Shown in pieces: positions 53,063 through 62,222 of a DNA stretch of 64,000 bases. The DNA lies in contig NZ_PGET01000001.1 in NCBI RefSeq assembly GCF_002797975.1, positions 3,541,501-3,605,500 of the forward strand, in the 5' to 3' direction. Every line of letters starts with the position of its first letter. Position 1 is the stretch's first letter. The position numbers were made by a program, and so were the translations under genes. This DNA is from [Clostridium] celerecrescens 18A. Its GTDB lineage: Bacteria; Bacillota; Clostridia; Lachnospirales; Lachnospiraceae. The notes beneath the pieces were generated by a model, which was not told the origin of the DNA, did not search any database, and was given only the letters and a program-made list of their open reading frames with translations.

Positions 53063-53989
53063 TTATTTCTTGATCAGCGTAACTTCCACCGGTATGGACT
53101 TCTCAACACTTTTTCCTTCCATGATTGAAATAGCAGTTTCAACAGCTGTCTTTCCCATCAGTTCCGGCTGCTGTGCGACTGTCGCTGCCATTGTACCGTC
53201 TTCCACCGCTTTTCTCGCATCATCCGTAGCGTCAAAGCCAACTACCTTGATATCTTTTCCGGTTGATGCAATTGCTTCAACAGCGCCTAATGCCATCTCA
53301 TCATTGTGAGCAAACACTCCTTTTATATCACCATCGGCCTGGAGGATATTCTCCATAACAGATAAGCCTTCCGCTCTGTTAAAATTGGCTGTCTGGCTGG
53401 AAACCACTTTTAAATCCTTGTCTGCCACTTCGTGGAATCCCTGCCCGCGGTCAATGGCAGCAGATGCTCCCGGCACGCCTTCCAGTTCAGCAACCTTTGC
53501 TCCATCGCCAACCAGCTCTTTCAAGTATTCTGCCGCCATTCTTGCACCAGCCACATTATCAGAGGCAATCTGGCACTCTACCTCGGCTCCATTTACCGCG
53601 CGGTCAACCGCTATGACTTTAATTCCCTTTTTCGTGGCTGATTCTACTGCTGATGCTACCGCATCGGAATCCACTGGATTTACAATCAGAACTTTGATAT
53701 TTTTTGATATTAAATCTTCAATATCGCTGATCTGCTTTGCGCTGTCATCACCTGCATCTACCACTGTAAGCTGAATTCCTTTCTCTTTAGCAGCATTTTT
53801 TGCTCCGTCTGATAACGTCACGAAAAATGGATTATTAAGCGTTGAAACAGAAAATCCGACTGTCTGACCGCTGCCTGCCAGACTGCCGCCTTCTTTCTTC
53901 TCACCGCCTCCTGCGCTGCATCCAACTAACGCACTTGCCCCTAAGGCCATAACAATTACCAATGATGCCACTTTTTTAAATTTTTTCAT
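53063..53989 (-). CDS. rbsB: ribose ABC transporter substrate-binding lipoprotein
   Basis: 308 aa. Lipobox LVGC (Cys about 24), Gly-rich linker, then a type I periplasmic-binding-protein fold: VGFSVSTLNNPFFVTLSDGA, NPVDSDAVASAV, DNVAGARMAAEYL and VFAHNDEMALGAVEA are RbsB-like, including the ribose-contacting Asn, Asp and Arg positions. Anchored outside the membrane. Last gene of rbsKDACB, 23 bp after rbsC. Confidence 0.95.
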   Translation of the reverse strand: MKKFKKVASLVIVMALGASALVGCSAGGGEKKEGGSLAGSGQTVGFSVSTLNNPFFVTLSDGAKNAAKEKGIQLTVVDAGDDSAKQISDIEDLISKNIKVLIVNPVDSDAVASAVESATKKGIKVIAVDRAVNGAEVECQIASDNVAGARMAAEYLKELVGDGAKVAELEGVPGASAAIDRGQGFHEVADKDLKVVSSQTANFNRAEGLSVMENILQADGDIKGVFAHNDEMALGAVEAIASTGKDIKVVGFDATDDARKAVEDGTMAATVAQQPELMGKTAVETAISIMEGKSVEKSIPVEVTLIKK

Positions 53990-54012
53990 TTTATATTCCC
54001 TCCTTTTTATTT

Positions 54013-54957
54013 TTACCGTTTTCTGTCTGACAGAACGGCTGTCAGAATCACCAATCCTTTGATCACATCCTGGTAATACGAGGATACGCCAAGTATGTTA
54101 AGACTGTTGTTTAATACTGCTATTATGAGTACTCCGATAAATGTGCCGTATATCTTGCCCCGGCCACCGCTCATACTGGTTCCGCCGAGAGCGACAGAAG
54201 CAATGGCATCCAGTTCATAACCGGACCCCAGCGTAGGCTGAGCCGAATTAAGACGGGATAAAAGAATAAGACCTGACAAAGCGGCCATGACGCCGGATAT
54301 GACATAAGCTATGATCTTTGTTTTACGTATGTTGACGCCAGCCAGTTCGGCTGCTTTCCAGTTACTTCCGGTTGCATAGATATGGCGTCCAAATGTGGTT
54401 TTTGTAAGCAGGAACCAAAAAAATGTGAACATAAGTATCAATAATATAACCGGTACCGGAATTCCAAAAACATCGCCTTTTCCAATTGATTTTAAAAGCA
54501 TGCTCTCACCCAGCCTGGATATGGGCTTTCCATTGGTGTAAATCATGGTCAGCCCCCGGTATGCGGTCATTGTTATCAGCGTAGCTATAAACGGTTGTAA
54601 TCTTCCTCTGGTCACCAGCGCACCGCTTATCAGTCCAAGAAATGCTCCGATCAGCAAGGAGGCAAGCATAGCAGCTCCTGCCGGAACTCCTGAAGTTATC
54701 ATTCCTGCACAAAGTGCCGTTGACAACGCCAGAACGGAACCAACTGATAAATCTATGGCACCTGTTAGTATAACAAAGGTCATACCAAAGGCGATAAAAC
54801 CATTTATGGAAGACTGTCTTAAAAGTGAGAGAAAATTGCCGGACGTACGAAATTCTGGACTTATGATACTGATCAGTGCCACTATAAGAACCAGAGAAAT
54901 CAGTGCGCCATAATCTCCCATATAATTGAACCATTTCTGTTTCTTTTCTTTCATCAC
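54013..54957 (-). CDS. rbsC: ribose ABC transporter permease
   Basis: 314 aa, eight to ten hydrophobic segments. The conserved GFIAFGMTFVILTGAIDLSVGSVLALS region near residue 50-75 and ELDAIASVALGGTSMSGGRG near 245 (ATPase contact) identify the RbsC family. Overlaps rbsA by 4 nt. Confidence 0.95.
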   Translation of the reverse strand: MMKEKKQKWFNYMGDYGALISLVLIVALISIISPEFRTSGNFLSLLRQSSINGFIAFGMTFVILTGAIDLSVGSVLALSTALCAGMITSGVPAGAAMLASLLIGAFLGLISGALVTRGRLQPFIATLITMTAYRGLTMIYTNGKPISRLGESMLLKSIGKGDVFGIPVPVILLILMFTFFWFLLTKTTFGRHIYATGSNWKAAELAGVNIRKTKIIAYVISGVMAALSGLILLSRLNSAQPTLGSGYELDAIASVALGGTSMSGGRGKIYGTFIGVLIIAVLNNSLNILGVSSYYQDVIKGLVILTAVLSDRKR

Positions 54958-56441
54958 AGTGTCCCTCCTGTTGCAAGAGTCATGATTTTTTCCTGATTCG
55001 CTTCTTCCTTATTAAGGATACCGCGGACTGTGCCTTCCCTGATTATCATAATCCGGTCACTCATTCCCAGAATTTCCGGAAGTTCGGAAGAAACCATAAT
55101 GATTGCGACTCCCTTTGCTGCCAGTTCATTAATAATGTTATAGATCTCTTTCTTTGCGCCTACATCTACTCCTCTTGTTGGCTCATCAAGGATCAATATT
55201 CTGGGGTTGGTATATACCCATTTGGCAAACACGACCTTTTGCTGGTTTCCACCGCTTAATTTTCCACATTCCTGAGACTGATGGAAACAGCGTATTTTCA
55301 GTTCTTTAATTGCATTTTCGGCTAAACTTTTTTCTTTCCCTTTATTGATTACATGATACCGGTCAGATATGGAGGCCAGATTTGTCAGGGATATATTGTT
55401 TTTTATGCTGTCTTCCAGCATAAGCCCCTCGGTTTTTCTGTCTTCCGTAATAAAGCCGATTCCATATTTTATGGCTGCAGCCGGATTGTCTATGGTACAT
55501 TTTGTGCCATCAATAAAGATGTCGCCTCCATCATGCTGCATATTTCCAAATATAGACCTCATGACTTCCGTACGCCCTGCGCCCATGAGGCCGGACACAC
55601 CAAGCACTTCGCCTTCTTTTACTGAAAAACTTACATTTTCATATATTCCATGTTTTGTAAGACCCGATACCCTTAATATTTCTTTTCCAATAGAACTCTT
55701 TCTTTCTGGATACCGTTCCCCAATCTCACGTCCAATCATCATTTTTACGATGTCTTTTTCATTGGTATTTTGGGTTTCTTTTGTTCCCACATACTGCCCG
55801 TCTCTTAAAACTGTAATCCTGTCACACAGCTCAAATATCTCCTCCATGCGATGGGAAATATAAATGATGGAAACTCCGTCTTTCTGCAACTTTTTTATTA
55901 CCTTAAAAAGAATTTCCGTTTCACTGGCCGTAAGTGCCGCTGTAGGCTCATCCATAATGATCACCTTTGCCTCGCTCATAAGCGCCCTGCAGATTTCTAT
56001 CATCTGCTGCTGCCCTACCGCCAGCTCTGCCATCCTTTTCTTCACAGGTATTTTAACCCCTAATTTTTCCAGAATGGTTTCTGCCTGTTTTTGCATTTCT
56101 TTTTTATTGCAGATTCCTCTACGAGTTGTTATCTCCTTCCCCAGGAAGAGATTTTCCTCTACTGTCAGGTCAAAAAGTACATTCAGTTCCTGATGGATCA
56201 GGATAATACCTGCATGTTCCGCTTCTTTCGGTGTTTTATAAACAACCTCTTCTCCATCGATCAATACCGTTCCGGAATCTTTCTCATAGATACCTGTCAG
56301 TATCTTCATGAGAGTGGATTTTCCAGCCCCGTTTTCACCCATCAGTGCATGGACCTCGCCGCTTTCCAGGCTGAAACCGGCATCAGTCAGTACAGCATGA
56401 TCACTAAACGATTTACAGATTCCTTTCATCTCAATTTGCAT
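54954..56441 (-). CDS. rbsA: ribose ABC transporter ATPase, double domain
   Basis: 495 aa with two ABC domains. First: Walker A GENGAGKST (about 35-43), signature LAVGQQQM, Walker B VIIMDEPTAAL. Second: degenerate Walker A region (VSGLMGAGRTEV), signature LSGGNQQK and Walker B ILILDEPTRGVDVG. The same asymmetry as in other RbsA proteins. 17 bp after rbsD. Confidence 0.95.
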   Translation of the reverse strand: MQIEMKGICKSFSDHAVLTDAGFSLESGEVHALMGENGAGKSTLMKILTGIYEKDSGTVLIDGEEVVYKTPKEAEHAGIILIHQELNVLFDLTVEENLFLGKEITTRRGICNKKEMQKQAETILEKLGVKIPVKKRMAELAVGQQQMIEICRALMSEAKVIIMDEPTAALTASETEILFKVIKKLQKDGVSIIYISHRMEEIFELCDRITVLRDGQYVGTKETQNTNEKDIVKMMIGREIGERYPERKSSIGKEILRVSGLTKHGIYENVSFSVKEGEVLGVSGLMGAGRTEVMRSIFGNMQHDGGDIFIDGTKCTIDNPAAAIKYGIGFITEDRKTEGLMLEDSIKNNISLTNLASISDRYHVINKGKEKSLAENAIKELKIRCFHQSQECGKLSGGNQQKVVFAKWVYTNPRILILDEPTRGVDVGAKKEIYNIINELAAKGVAIIMVSSELPEILGMSDRIMIIREGTVRGILNKEEANQEKIMTLATGGTL

Positions 56442-56458
56442 AGCTCTTCTCCCTGCCC

Positions 56459-56878
56459 TTAACCCTGGGCTGCAAAAATGCAGGCTGACACCAATATAAT
56501 GTTTGCAAACGCAGTTATTTCACCGGTTCTTATGACAGCCTTACACGTTTTTGTCTGATCTTTCAGATTTTCATGGGATGTAAAGCATTCCACTGCATCC
56601 GGAAACTTTTTTTTCATCATGCCTCGTATGTTTTCCAGCATCTCCGGATTATGATCTTTCATTTCCTCCGCCAAAATGTAAGATTCCACTGCCATATCAT
56701 CAGTAACCGCATCTAAAGTTTCCAGGAATGAAGGAATATTAAAACGCAAAGCTAAATCAATCCGTTTTGTCTCATCTGGTATAGGCAGTCCACAATCTCC
56801 GATACAAATCGAATTTGTATGCCCCATGGAAGAAAGGACGCTTGAGATGCTGCTGTTTAATATTCCATTTCTCTTCAT
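56459..56878 (-). CDS. rbsD: D-ribose pyranase
   Basis: 139 aa. Interconverts beta-pyranose and beta-furanose forms of ribose so that ribokinase can use it. The catalytic His20 lies in SSMGHTNSI, and CIGDCGLPIP follows as in RbsD; residues near the C-terminus (TGEITAFANIILVSA) complete the family pattern. Overlaps rbsK by 4 nt. Confidence 0.96.
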   Translation of the reverse strand: MKRNGILNSSISSVLSSMGHTNSICIGDCGLPIPDETKRIDLALRFNIPSFLETLDAVTDDMAVESYILAEEMKDHNPEMLENIRGMMKKKFPDAVECFTSHENLKDQTKTCKAVIRTGEITAFANIILVSACIFAAQG

Positions 56879-57813
56879 GGTTTTCCTCCAATCCCATAAC
56901 TATCACCTGCATTACAACTGCCAGACTGGCCTTCCAGCTCTCTGATCACATCTTTAAGTTTCGGCATACCGCCCTGGGCACCAAACCGCTCTACCGACAA
57001 ACCGGAAGCCAGGACTGCAAACGTCAGCGCCGTTTCCATGTTATCGTATAATCCAAGTGCTACGGCAAATGCGCCGTTAAATGTATCCCCTGCTCCCGTA
57101 GTATCAACTACATTGGATTTTCTTGCCGGTAAAGCCACTGCTTCTTTTTCATGATTGAGGTAAATGACTCCTTTTTCCCCTTGGGTAATAATGAGCTTTT
57201 CCGGATATTGTCTTAATAAAGACTTAGTATCAGCCATATCTCCAAATATGATCCTGGCTTCATGCTCATTTGGAGTAATATAATCAACCAGCTCTACCAG
57301 TTCTCTTTTTATCTCTCTGGCCGGTGCCGGGTTTAATATGACCTTTACTCCATGATTTGCACATAAGCCAATGACATATTCCACGGTTTCCTGTAAAATC
57401 TCCTGCTGCAATAATACAATGTCGCACGTTAATAACTTTTCTTTGATGCCGTCAATATACTCAATATCTACCGTATTATTTGCTCCTGCTAAAACGATAA
57501 TACAGTTATCGCTTTCCGCTACCGTTATGACAGCCAGCCCTGTCACCTGATTTTCACGTACTTTTATATAATCTGTATGAATACCTTCATTTTTCAGGTT
57601 CTCAATCAGAACTTTTCCATGGTCATCGCTTCCCACACAGCCAAACATCGTTACATCCGCACCTAATCTCGCGGCCGCAACCGCCTGATTTGCACCTTTT
57701 CCTCCCGGAATATAGGAAATGGTATCGCCTGTAATTGTTTCCCCTTTTCCCGGTATCCGCTGTGCTGTAACAGTCATATCCATATTGATGCTGCCTACAA
57801 CTCCGATTCTCAT
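56875..57813 (-). CDS. rbsK: ribokinase
   Basis: 312 aa PfkB-family kinase giving ribose-5-phosphate. N-terminal GSINMDMTV and GGKGANQAVAAARLGA; C-terminal signature DTTGAGDTFNGAFA with the catalytic Asp. First gene of the operon, behind a promoter and operator; so kinase precedes transporter, unlike E. coli rbsDACBK. Confidence 0.97.
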   Translation of the reverse strand: MRIGVVGSINMDMTVTAQRIPGKGETITGDTISYIPGGKGANQAVAAARLGADVTMFGCVGSDDHGKVLIENLKNEGIHTDYIKVRENQVTGLAVITVAESDNCIIVLAGANNTVDIEYIDGIKEKLLTCDIVLLQQEILQETVEYVIGLCANHGVKVILNPAPAREIKRELVELVDYITPNEHEARIIFGDMADTKSLLRQYPEKLIITQGEKGVIYLNHEKEAVALPARKSNVVDTTGAGDTFNGAFAVALGLYDNMETALTFAVLASGLSVERFGAQGGMPKLKDVIRELEGQSGSCNAGDSYGIGGKP

Positions 57814-57873
57814 TTCTGCCTCACCTTTCCGAAATCTAAATTATCTAGTTTTGTTAGTAATGCGGATTTGTAC

Positions 57874-57893
57874 TTGATAAAACGTTTTATCAA
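57874..57893. promoter_or_regulatory. RbsR operator 1 (perfect 20-bp palindrome)
   Basis: TTGATAAAACGTTTTATCAA with the central CG typical of LacI-family sites, just downstream of the rbsK promoter start, a classical repressing position. Confidence 0.8.
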
Positions 57894-57905
57894 TCTTGTA
57901 AATTC

Positions 57906-57934
57906 ATATTATCATTGTTTTTTATTCATGTCAA
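57906..57934 (-). promoter_or_regulatory. promoter of rbsKDACB
   Basis: Minus strand TTGACA (57934-57929), 17-bp spacer, TAATAT (57911-57906). Confidence 0.8.
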
Positions 57935-57948
57935 GACAAAAAACAAGA

Positions 57949-57968
57949 ATGATAAATCGTTTTATCAT
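57949..57968. promoter_or_regulatory. RbsR operator 2
   Basis: ATGATAAATCGTTTTATCAT, the same palindrome as operator 1 with one mismatched pair; 75 bp centre to centre from it (about seven helical turns), so looping is possible. It lies just upstream of the rbsR promoter. Confidence 0.75.
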
Positions 57969-57975
57969 ATATAAG

Positions 57976-58004
57976 TTGCTTTTTTATGTAAAATACGGTA
58001 TTAT
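57976..58004 (+). promoter_or_regulatory. promoter of rbsR
   Basis: TTGCTT (57976-57981), 17-bp spacer, TATTAT (57999-58004), 36 nt before the rbsR ATG. Confidence 0.6.
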
Positions 58005-58039
58005 TGTTCATATCAACAATACACCAGAGGTCAAATACT

Positions 58040-59041
58040 ATGTCCATAACAATAAAAGAAATAGCCAGATTAGCGGGAGTTTCTCCAAGCAGTGTATCCC
58101 TGGTTTTAAACAACAGGCCAAATAGAATTTCTGAACATAAGAAAAATCTTATCCTGCAGATTGCTGATGATAACCAATATATCCCAAATGCGGCGGCACG
58201 CAGTCTGGTAACCAGAAAAAACAATACATTCGGGCTTCTGATCCCTGATATAGAAAACCCTTTTTTTTCCAAATTATCAAAAACTTTAGAATTGCAGCTC
58301 AGAGCGGAAGGATATTCATTGATTATCGTCAACTCCAACGATACATTTGAAGGAGACATGATTTTAATTGACCTTCTGGCGGCAAAAGGGATCGACGGAA
58401 TATTTGTGGTAATTTCCAATGAATCCTATCTTCATCAGGATATCATCGAGCAGAAATTATTACAGCTTAATCTTCCATTTGTAATGGTCGACCGCATATT
58501 CGATTCATTTTCATGTAATAAAATATATTTTGATAATGTAGAAGGTTCTTATATTGCAACCAAGTATCTATTGGAGAAAGGCCACAGAAAGATTGCCTGT
58601 ATCTGCAATACTTTCATTTCCAACAACTCTCTTTCCCGTATACACGGATACCGGAATGCAATGACGGAATATGGAATCAAGGTACCGAAAGAGTATATCA
58701 TTCCAGCAAACTACCGCATAGAAGGCGGATATGAAGCCGCAAAGCAAGTCCTTGACACGGACTGCACCGCCATATTTGTATGCAATGACATGATGACCCT
58801 TGGCATTCTAAGATACTTTTCAGAGCAGGGTATCCATGTTCCCGAAGATTATGCCATAGTAAGCTATGACAATCTGCTGTCTGATTATTTATTCGGAATA
58901 GAAATATCAAGTGTGAACCAGGACGTGGAAGAGCTTGGAATAAAGGCCTGGAACATCATGAAAGAAGCGGCCAGACAGGACAAGAAAAAAGAAACAAAGC
59001 AAAAGGAAATATGTTTAATGCCCACACTGGTCATTCATTAA
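58040..59041 (+). CDS. rbsR: LacI-family ribose operon repressor
   Basis: 333 aa from the ATG at 58040 (AGAGG upstream; a 12-codon longer frame would start in the promoter). HTH at residues about 4-24 (IKEIARLAGVSPSSVSLVLNN) with hinge helix AARSLVTRKNN, then a sugar-binding core (FGLLIPDIENPFFSKL, TAIFVCNDMMTLGILRY). Divergent from rbsK across 226 bp containing two matching operators. Confidence 0.9.
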   Translation: MSITIKEIARLAGVSPSSVSLVLNNRPNRISEHKKNLILQIADDNQYIPNAAARSLVTRKNNTFGLLIPDIENPFFSKLSKTLELQLRAEGYSLIIVNSNDTFEGDMILIDLLAAKGIDGIFVVISNESYLHQDIIEQKLLQLNLPFVMVDRIFDSFSCNKIYFDNVEGSYIATKYLLEKGHRKIACICNTFISNNSLSRIHGYRNAMTEYGIKVPKEYIIPANYRIEGGYEAAKQVLDTDCTAIFVCNDMMTLGILRYFSEQGIHVPEDYAIVSYDNLLSDYLFGIEISSVNQDVEELGIKAWNIMKEAARQDKKKETKQKEICLMPTLVIH

Positions 59042-59065
59042 GACAGTCATACCGCATATAACAAA

Positions 59066-59116
59066 AAGGCATGTTCCAAAGCTATGCATGAAACTCATAG
59101 CTCTGGAACATGCCTT
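59066..59116. terminator. bidirectional terminator between rbsR and the alarmone synthetase
   Basis: Long stem AAGGCATGTTCCA...AGCTATG with its complement (one internal mismatch), loop near 59090. T-rich tails on both strands (TTATTTTTAA on plus, CTTTTTG on minus). Confidence 0.85.
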
Positions 59117-59130
59117 CTCTTATTTTTAAC

Positions 59131-59709
59131 TCAGAGAAATTCTTCCATCTCATCCTCCATCCGCCTTAAGGCAATGGCATACTTTTTAAATTCCTCTGCT
59201 GCCTGTTCCCTCTCTTCCCCCTTATAGCAGATCCGATGCTCCATACTGGCCCATAAGTCCATGGACATTGTGCGCAGCTGTATTTCTACCGGGTAATATT
59301 CCATACCATCGGTGTGATAGACCGGAACTCCAAAAACTATATGGAAGCTTCTATATCCATTGGGCTTTGGATTAGCAATATAATCACTTTCCTTTATGAT
59401 CACAATATCCGACTGCTTCTTTAACAGGCTGACAATGGCATAGATATCCGTGATAAAATAGCAGATGACCCGGATACCGGCAACATCCGTCAGATAGTTT
59501 CTGGCCGAATCAACGCTTGCCTCATATCCGTTCTTATCCAGCTTGTTTTCAATGCTTTCCTTTTGCTTAATTCTGTACTGGATATGATGGATGGGGTAAT
59601 TCTGGTTTTTTCTCCTGTAGTCATTATTCAGCACATCCACTCTCACACGAATGTTTTTAAGCGCATCCTCATAGGGCTGGATAAAACAGAGATACTCTTC
59701 TTCAGTCAT
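59131..59709 (-). CDS. small alarmone synthetase (RelQ-like (p)ppGpp synthetase)
   Basis: 192 aa from the ATG at 59709, with GGAGG upstream; the longer frame (24 more codons) lacks a ribosome binding site. Single RelA/SpoT synthetase domain: DVAGIRVICYF, NPKPNGYRSFHIVF and VEIQLRTMSMDLWASMEHRICYK (in parts). No HD hydrolase, TGS or ACT domain, so a RelQ/RelP-type protein that pyrophosphorylates GTP/GDP. Own terminator. Confidence 0.92.
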   Translation of the reverse strand: MTEEEYLCFIQPYEDALKNIRVRVDVLNNDYRRKNQNYPIHHIQYRIKQKESIENKLDKNGYEASVDSARNYLTDVAGIRVICYFITDIYAIVSLLKKQSDIVIIKESDYIANPKPNGYRSFHIVFGVPVYHTDGMEYYPVEIQLRTMSMDLWASMEHRICYKGEEREQAAEEFKKYAIALRRMEDEMEEFL

Positions 59710-59825
59710 ATTCCACCTCCAAGGCATTTCCTTTTCACAATTATTAAGTATACCGTTTTTTTGTGTCCATATGGTGTCCATAGTATGAACTCCACATAAA
59801 AGTATCCAAGCTCATATACAAAAAA

Positions 59826-59864
59826 GCAGCCGGAAAGGATACATGGGGATCCCTGTCCGGCTGC
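59826..59864 (-). terminator. terminator of the YesL-like gene
   Basis: GCAGCCGG (59826-59833) with CCGGCTGC (59857-59864), minus-strand tail TTTTTTGT. Confidence 0.8.
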
Positions 59865-59873
59865 CAGCAGGAA

Positions 59874-60659
59874 TTATTCCTGCCCGTCATGTGTTTCTTT
59901 CATCTCTATCTCTTCGTTCTCAGGCATCTCTTCCTGATGCTCGTCCCCTTTTGCCATCAAAATGCTGCTTACAGGCTCTTCCTCATCTGCAAACAGCGGC
60001 TTAAGCTCGTCCCCTTTCTCCTCTTCCTCTTTTGGAATATACTGATTAAACACGGGAGCCAGGATATAGGAGTTAATAAATGCCAGCAGCGGAAAGCCAA
60101 ACAGCATGAATATCATCAGCATTGGAGGTACCATTAGCAGGAATGCAGCCGCCAGCAAAGCTCCGTCAATGGCAATCATACCAATGGTGCGGAATAAATG
60201 GCGCAGGGACATAAAAAAGGCGTTGAAAAAGGTTCGTTTTACCGTATTGAAAAATCTGGCCTGAAGTGGAAAAATATACGTAAAGACAGCCGCATAGATT
60301 AGAACCATTGCCAGGAACACGGTAAGCATCACGGTCCGAAAGGACCCGGAACCTGTAAACAATCTGGTAAAGAAGTACAAGTCAACTCCAAGGATCAATC
60401 CTACAACCAGAAGGATCAGCCAGATGATCGTAGATTGCTTAAAGTTTTCTTTAAATGACTTAAAAAAAGAACGGATGGTATACCCATCGTCATCTCTTGC
60501 AAGCTTCAGGGTTACATAATATACAGCTGTGGTAGAAGCTCCTATGGTAAAAATAGGAATGCTGCATATCAGCCATAGGATATTTAAAATAATCAGATCT
60601 CCAAATTTACCGATAAACCGCCATACCGGGTTATCATAATTAAAAAAACCAGAAAACAT
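59874..60659 (-). CDS. YesL-family (DUF624) membrane protein
   Basis: 261 aa with about five membrane segments in residues 20-200 and a long acidic cytoplasmic tail (about 205-261, rich in Glu). FNYDNPVWRFIGKFGDLIILNILWLICSIPIFTIGAS (in parts) is the DUF624 signature. Family members often accompany sugar uptake or glycosidase genes but have no proven function. Divergent from the next gene, to which it may be functionally linked. Confidence 0.82.
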   Translation of the reverse strand: MFSGFFNYDNPVWRFIGKFGDLIILNILWLICSIPIFTIGASTTAVYYVTLKLARDDDGYTIRSFFKSFKENFKQSTIIWLILLVVGLILGVDLYFFTRLFTGSGSFRTVMLTVFLAMVLIYAAVFTYIFPLQARFFNTVKRTFFNAFFMSLRHLFRTIGMIAIDGALLAAAFLLMVPPMLMIFMLFGFPLLAFINSYILAPVFNQYIPKEEEEKGDELKPLFADEEEPVSSILMAKGDEHQEEMPENEEIEMKETHDGQE

Positions 60660-60831
60660 ACGTTCTTCCCCTTTTCATAGTGGCATTAAAAGATATTATA
60701 TAGGATTTACCCTTAAAAAGCAAACATTCTTTCTTATTTCACCAAAATTTTATTTTTATTTTAATGAAAATCCATGGTTGTGTGATATAATTAGACAAGT
60801 ATCTTTAATAATAAAGAAAGAGGCGTAAAAC

Positions 60832-61533
60832 ATGACCCCATACGAAGACAAAACCCTCAAAGACTCTATGCGTGAGGAACGGGACAAGCTGAAAAATATG
60901 AGTGTGAAAGACAGGCTCTGGTACATCTGGGAATATTACAAGATCCCCATCATCATTGCCGTTGTGGCCGTGATTTTTATCTCTTCCATCGGTTCAGCCA
61001 TATACAACAACCGGTTTGAAACTGCTCTCTCCTGCGTCATTTTTAACAGCAGCCCCGCCGGTGAAACCGATTCTGTTGATGATTACTTTAACCAGGGCTT
61101 CCGTCAGTATATTGACCTTAAAGAGGATGCAAAGATCGAGGTGGACTACTCCATGTCTCCGACCTTTGACGAATCCTCCATGAATGAATTTACCTATGCA
61201 CAATTAGCCAAAATAACCGCCATGATATCCAGTAAGAGTCTGGATGTTATGATCGGAAAACCGGAAACCATAGACCACTTCGGTGAAATGGGCGGATTTG
61301 TTGACTTAAAGGAAATCCTCCCTGCAGACGTCTACGACAAGGTAAAGGAGCACCTTTATTTTGTAACCAATCAGGAAACCGGCGAAAGCACGGCCTGCGG
61401 TCTTCTCATCGACAGCACGGATTTCTGCGATAAAACCGGCCTTATCATCGATGAACCGATTCTTACCGTCATGAGCAATTCCACTCATACAGACACAGCC
61501 GTGGAACTGATCCGCTACGTGTTCGGGCAATAA
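60832..61533 (+). CDS. membrane-anchored protein of unknown function
   Basis: 233 aa. Cytoplasmic N-terminus (about 38 residues), one membrane segment at about 38-58 (IPIIIAVVAVIFISSIGSAI), then an extracellular domain of about 170 residues. The order of segments (VIFNSSP, EVDYSMSP, DVMIGKPETIDHFGEMGGFVDL, HTDTAVELIRYVFG) recalls one lobe of a solute-binding-protein fold. No family name known to me. TATAAT at 60786-60791 and GAGGCG before the ATG. The 3' end overlaps a convergent GNAT gene by 65 nt. Confidence 0.75.
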   Translation: MTPYEDKTLKDSMREERDKLKNMSVKDRLWYIWEYYKIPIIIAVVAVIFISSIGSAIYNNRFETALSCVIFNSSPAGETDSVDDYFNQGFRQYIDLKEDAKIEVDYSMSPTFDESSMNEFTYAQLAKITAMISSKSLDVMIGKPETIDHFGEMGGFVDLKEILPADVYDKVKEHLYFVTNQETGESTACGLLIDSTDFCDKTGLIIDEPILTVMSNSTHTDTAVELIRYVFGQ

Positions 61534-62218
61534 GCCGGAACCCCAGATCTTCAGCCAGCTTGATTGACGCTAAGTTCCGTTCGTCGATCCTTGCATAAAT
61601 CTTCTCTGAAACAGCCAGGGCAGTGTAGGAAAGAATGGCTTTACAGGCTTCCGTTCCATATCCCTGCTGCCTGTATGGGGAAAAAATGTGATATCCCAGT
61701 TCCACCGGGGTATCATTCTTTTTTATAGCCCTTAAAAACTCCTCCTGCCCGGTAATCTCTAAGTTTGATATCCCCGCCTTTCCCACAAGCTTCCCTTTGT
61801 CATGGTCAACTACGGCCCAAATACCGTACTCATAAAAGCCGTATTGATGACCGATGTAATCCTTCAGGATTTCTTTCGTTGAAAACAGGAAGCCCGACTT
61901 CCCAGCCTCAGGCTCATCTGGTATAGAGACATAGTCCTGGGGAACGAATTCCCGGATCGTCAAGCGCTGGGTATTAGCAATATTCCACGGAAGTCCCTCT
62001 CTTCTCCTGATGACCCGCTCTAAAAACACATCATCAAGATCCTGAAGATCCTCTACAACATAGGCGGCAGGGGCAAGGTTCTGGTCCGTTCGTTCCCGGT
62101 CCCATAAACCAACAACGGCCCTGCCTTCCGCAAAAGCAGAACGCAGGGCCTCATGATCATCGGATATGGTAACCTGGAAAATCTTTCCTTCTACTATAAT
62201 ATCCCGATCCCAGGTCAT
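61469..62218 (-). CDS. GNAT-family N-acetyltransferase
   Basis: 249 aa from the ATG at 62218, right after the ppiB stop; a longer frame starts with TTG inside ppiB. Residues about 1-75 are a separate N-terminal part (AEGRAVVGLWDRE...), and about 85-245 a RimJ/RimL-like GNAT domain with TQRLTIREFVPQDY, LGYHIFSPYRQQGYGTEACKAIL (acetyl-CoA loop) and NLASIKLAEDLGFRLI. Likely translationally coupled to ppiB. Substrate unknown. Its C-terminal 21 codons are antisense to the preceding plus-strand gene. Confidence 0.83.
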   Translation of the reverse strand: MTWDRDIIVEGKIFQVTISDDHEALRSAFAEGRAVVGLWDRERTDQNLAPAAYVVEDLQDLDDVFLERVIRRREGLPWNIANTQRLTIREFVPQDYVSIPDEPEAGKSGFLFSTKEILKDYIGHQYGFYEYGIWAVVDHDKGKLVGKAGISNLEITGQEEFLRAIKKNDTPVELGYHIFSPYRQQGYGTEACKAILSYTALAVSEKIYARIDERNLASIKLAEDLGFRLIARTRSGSVPRLCLYEWNCS

Positions 62219-62222
62219 TGCC

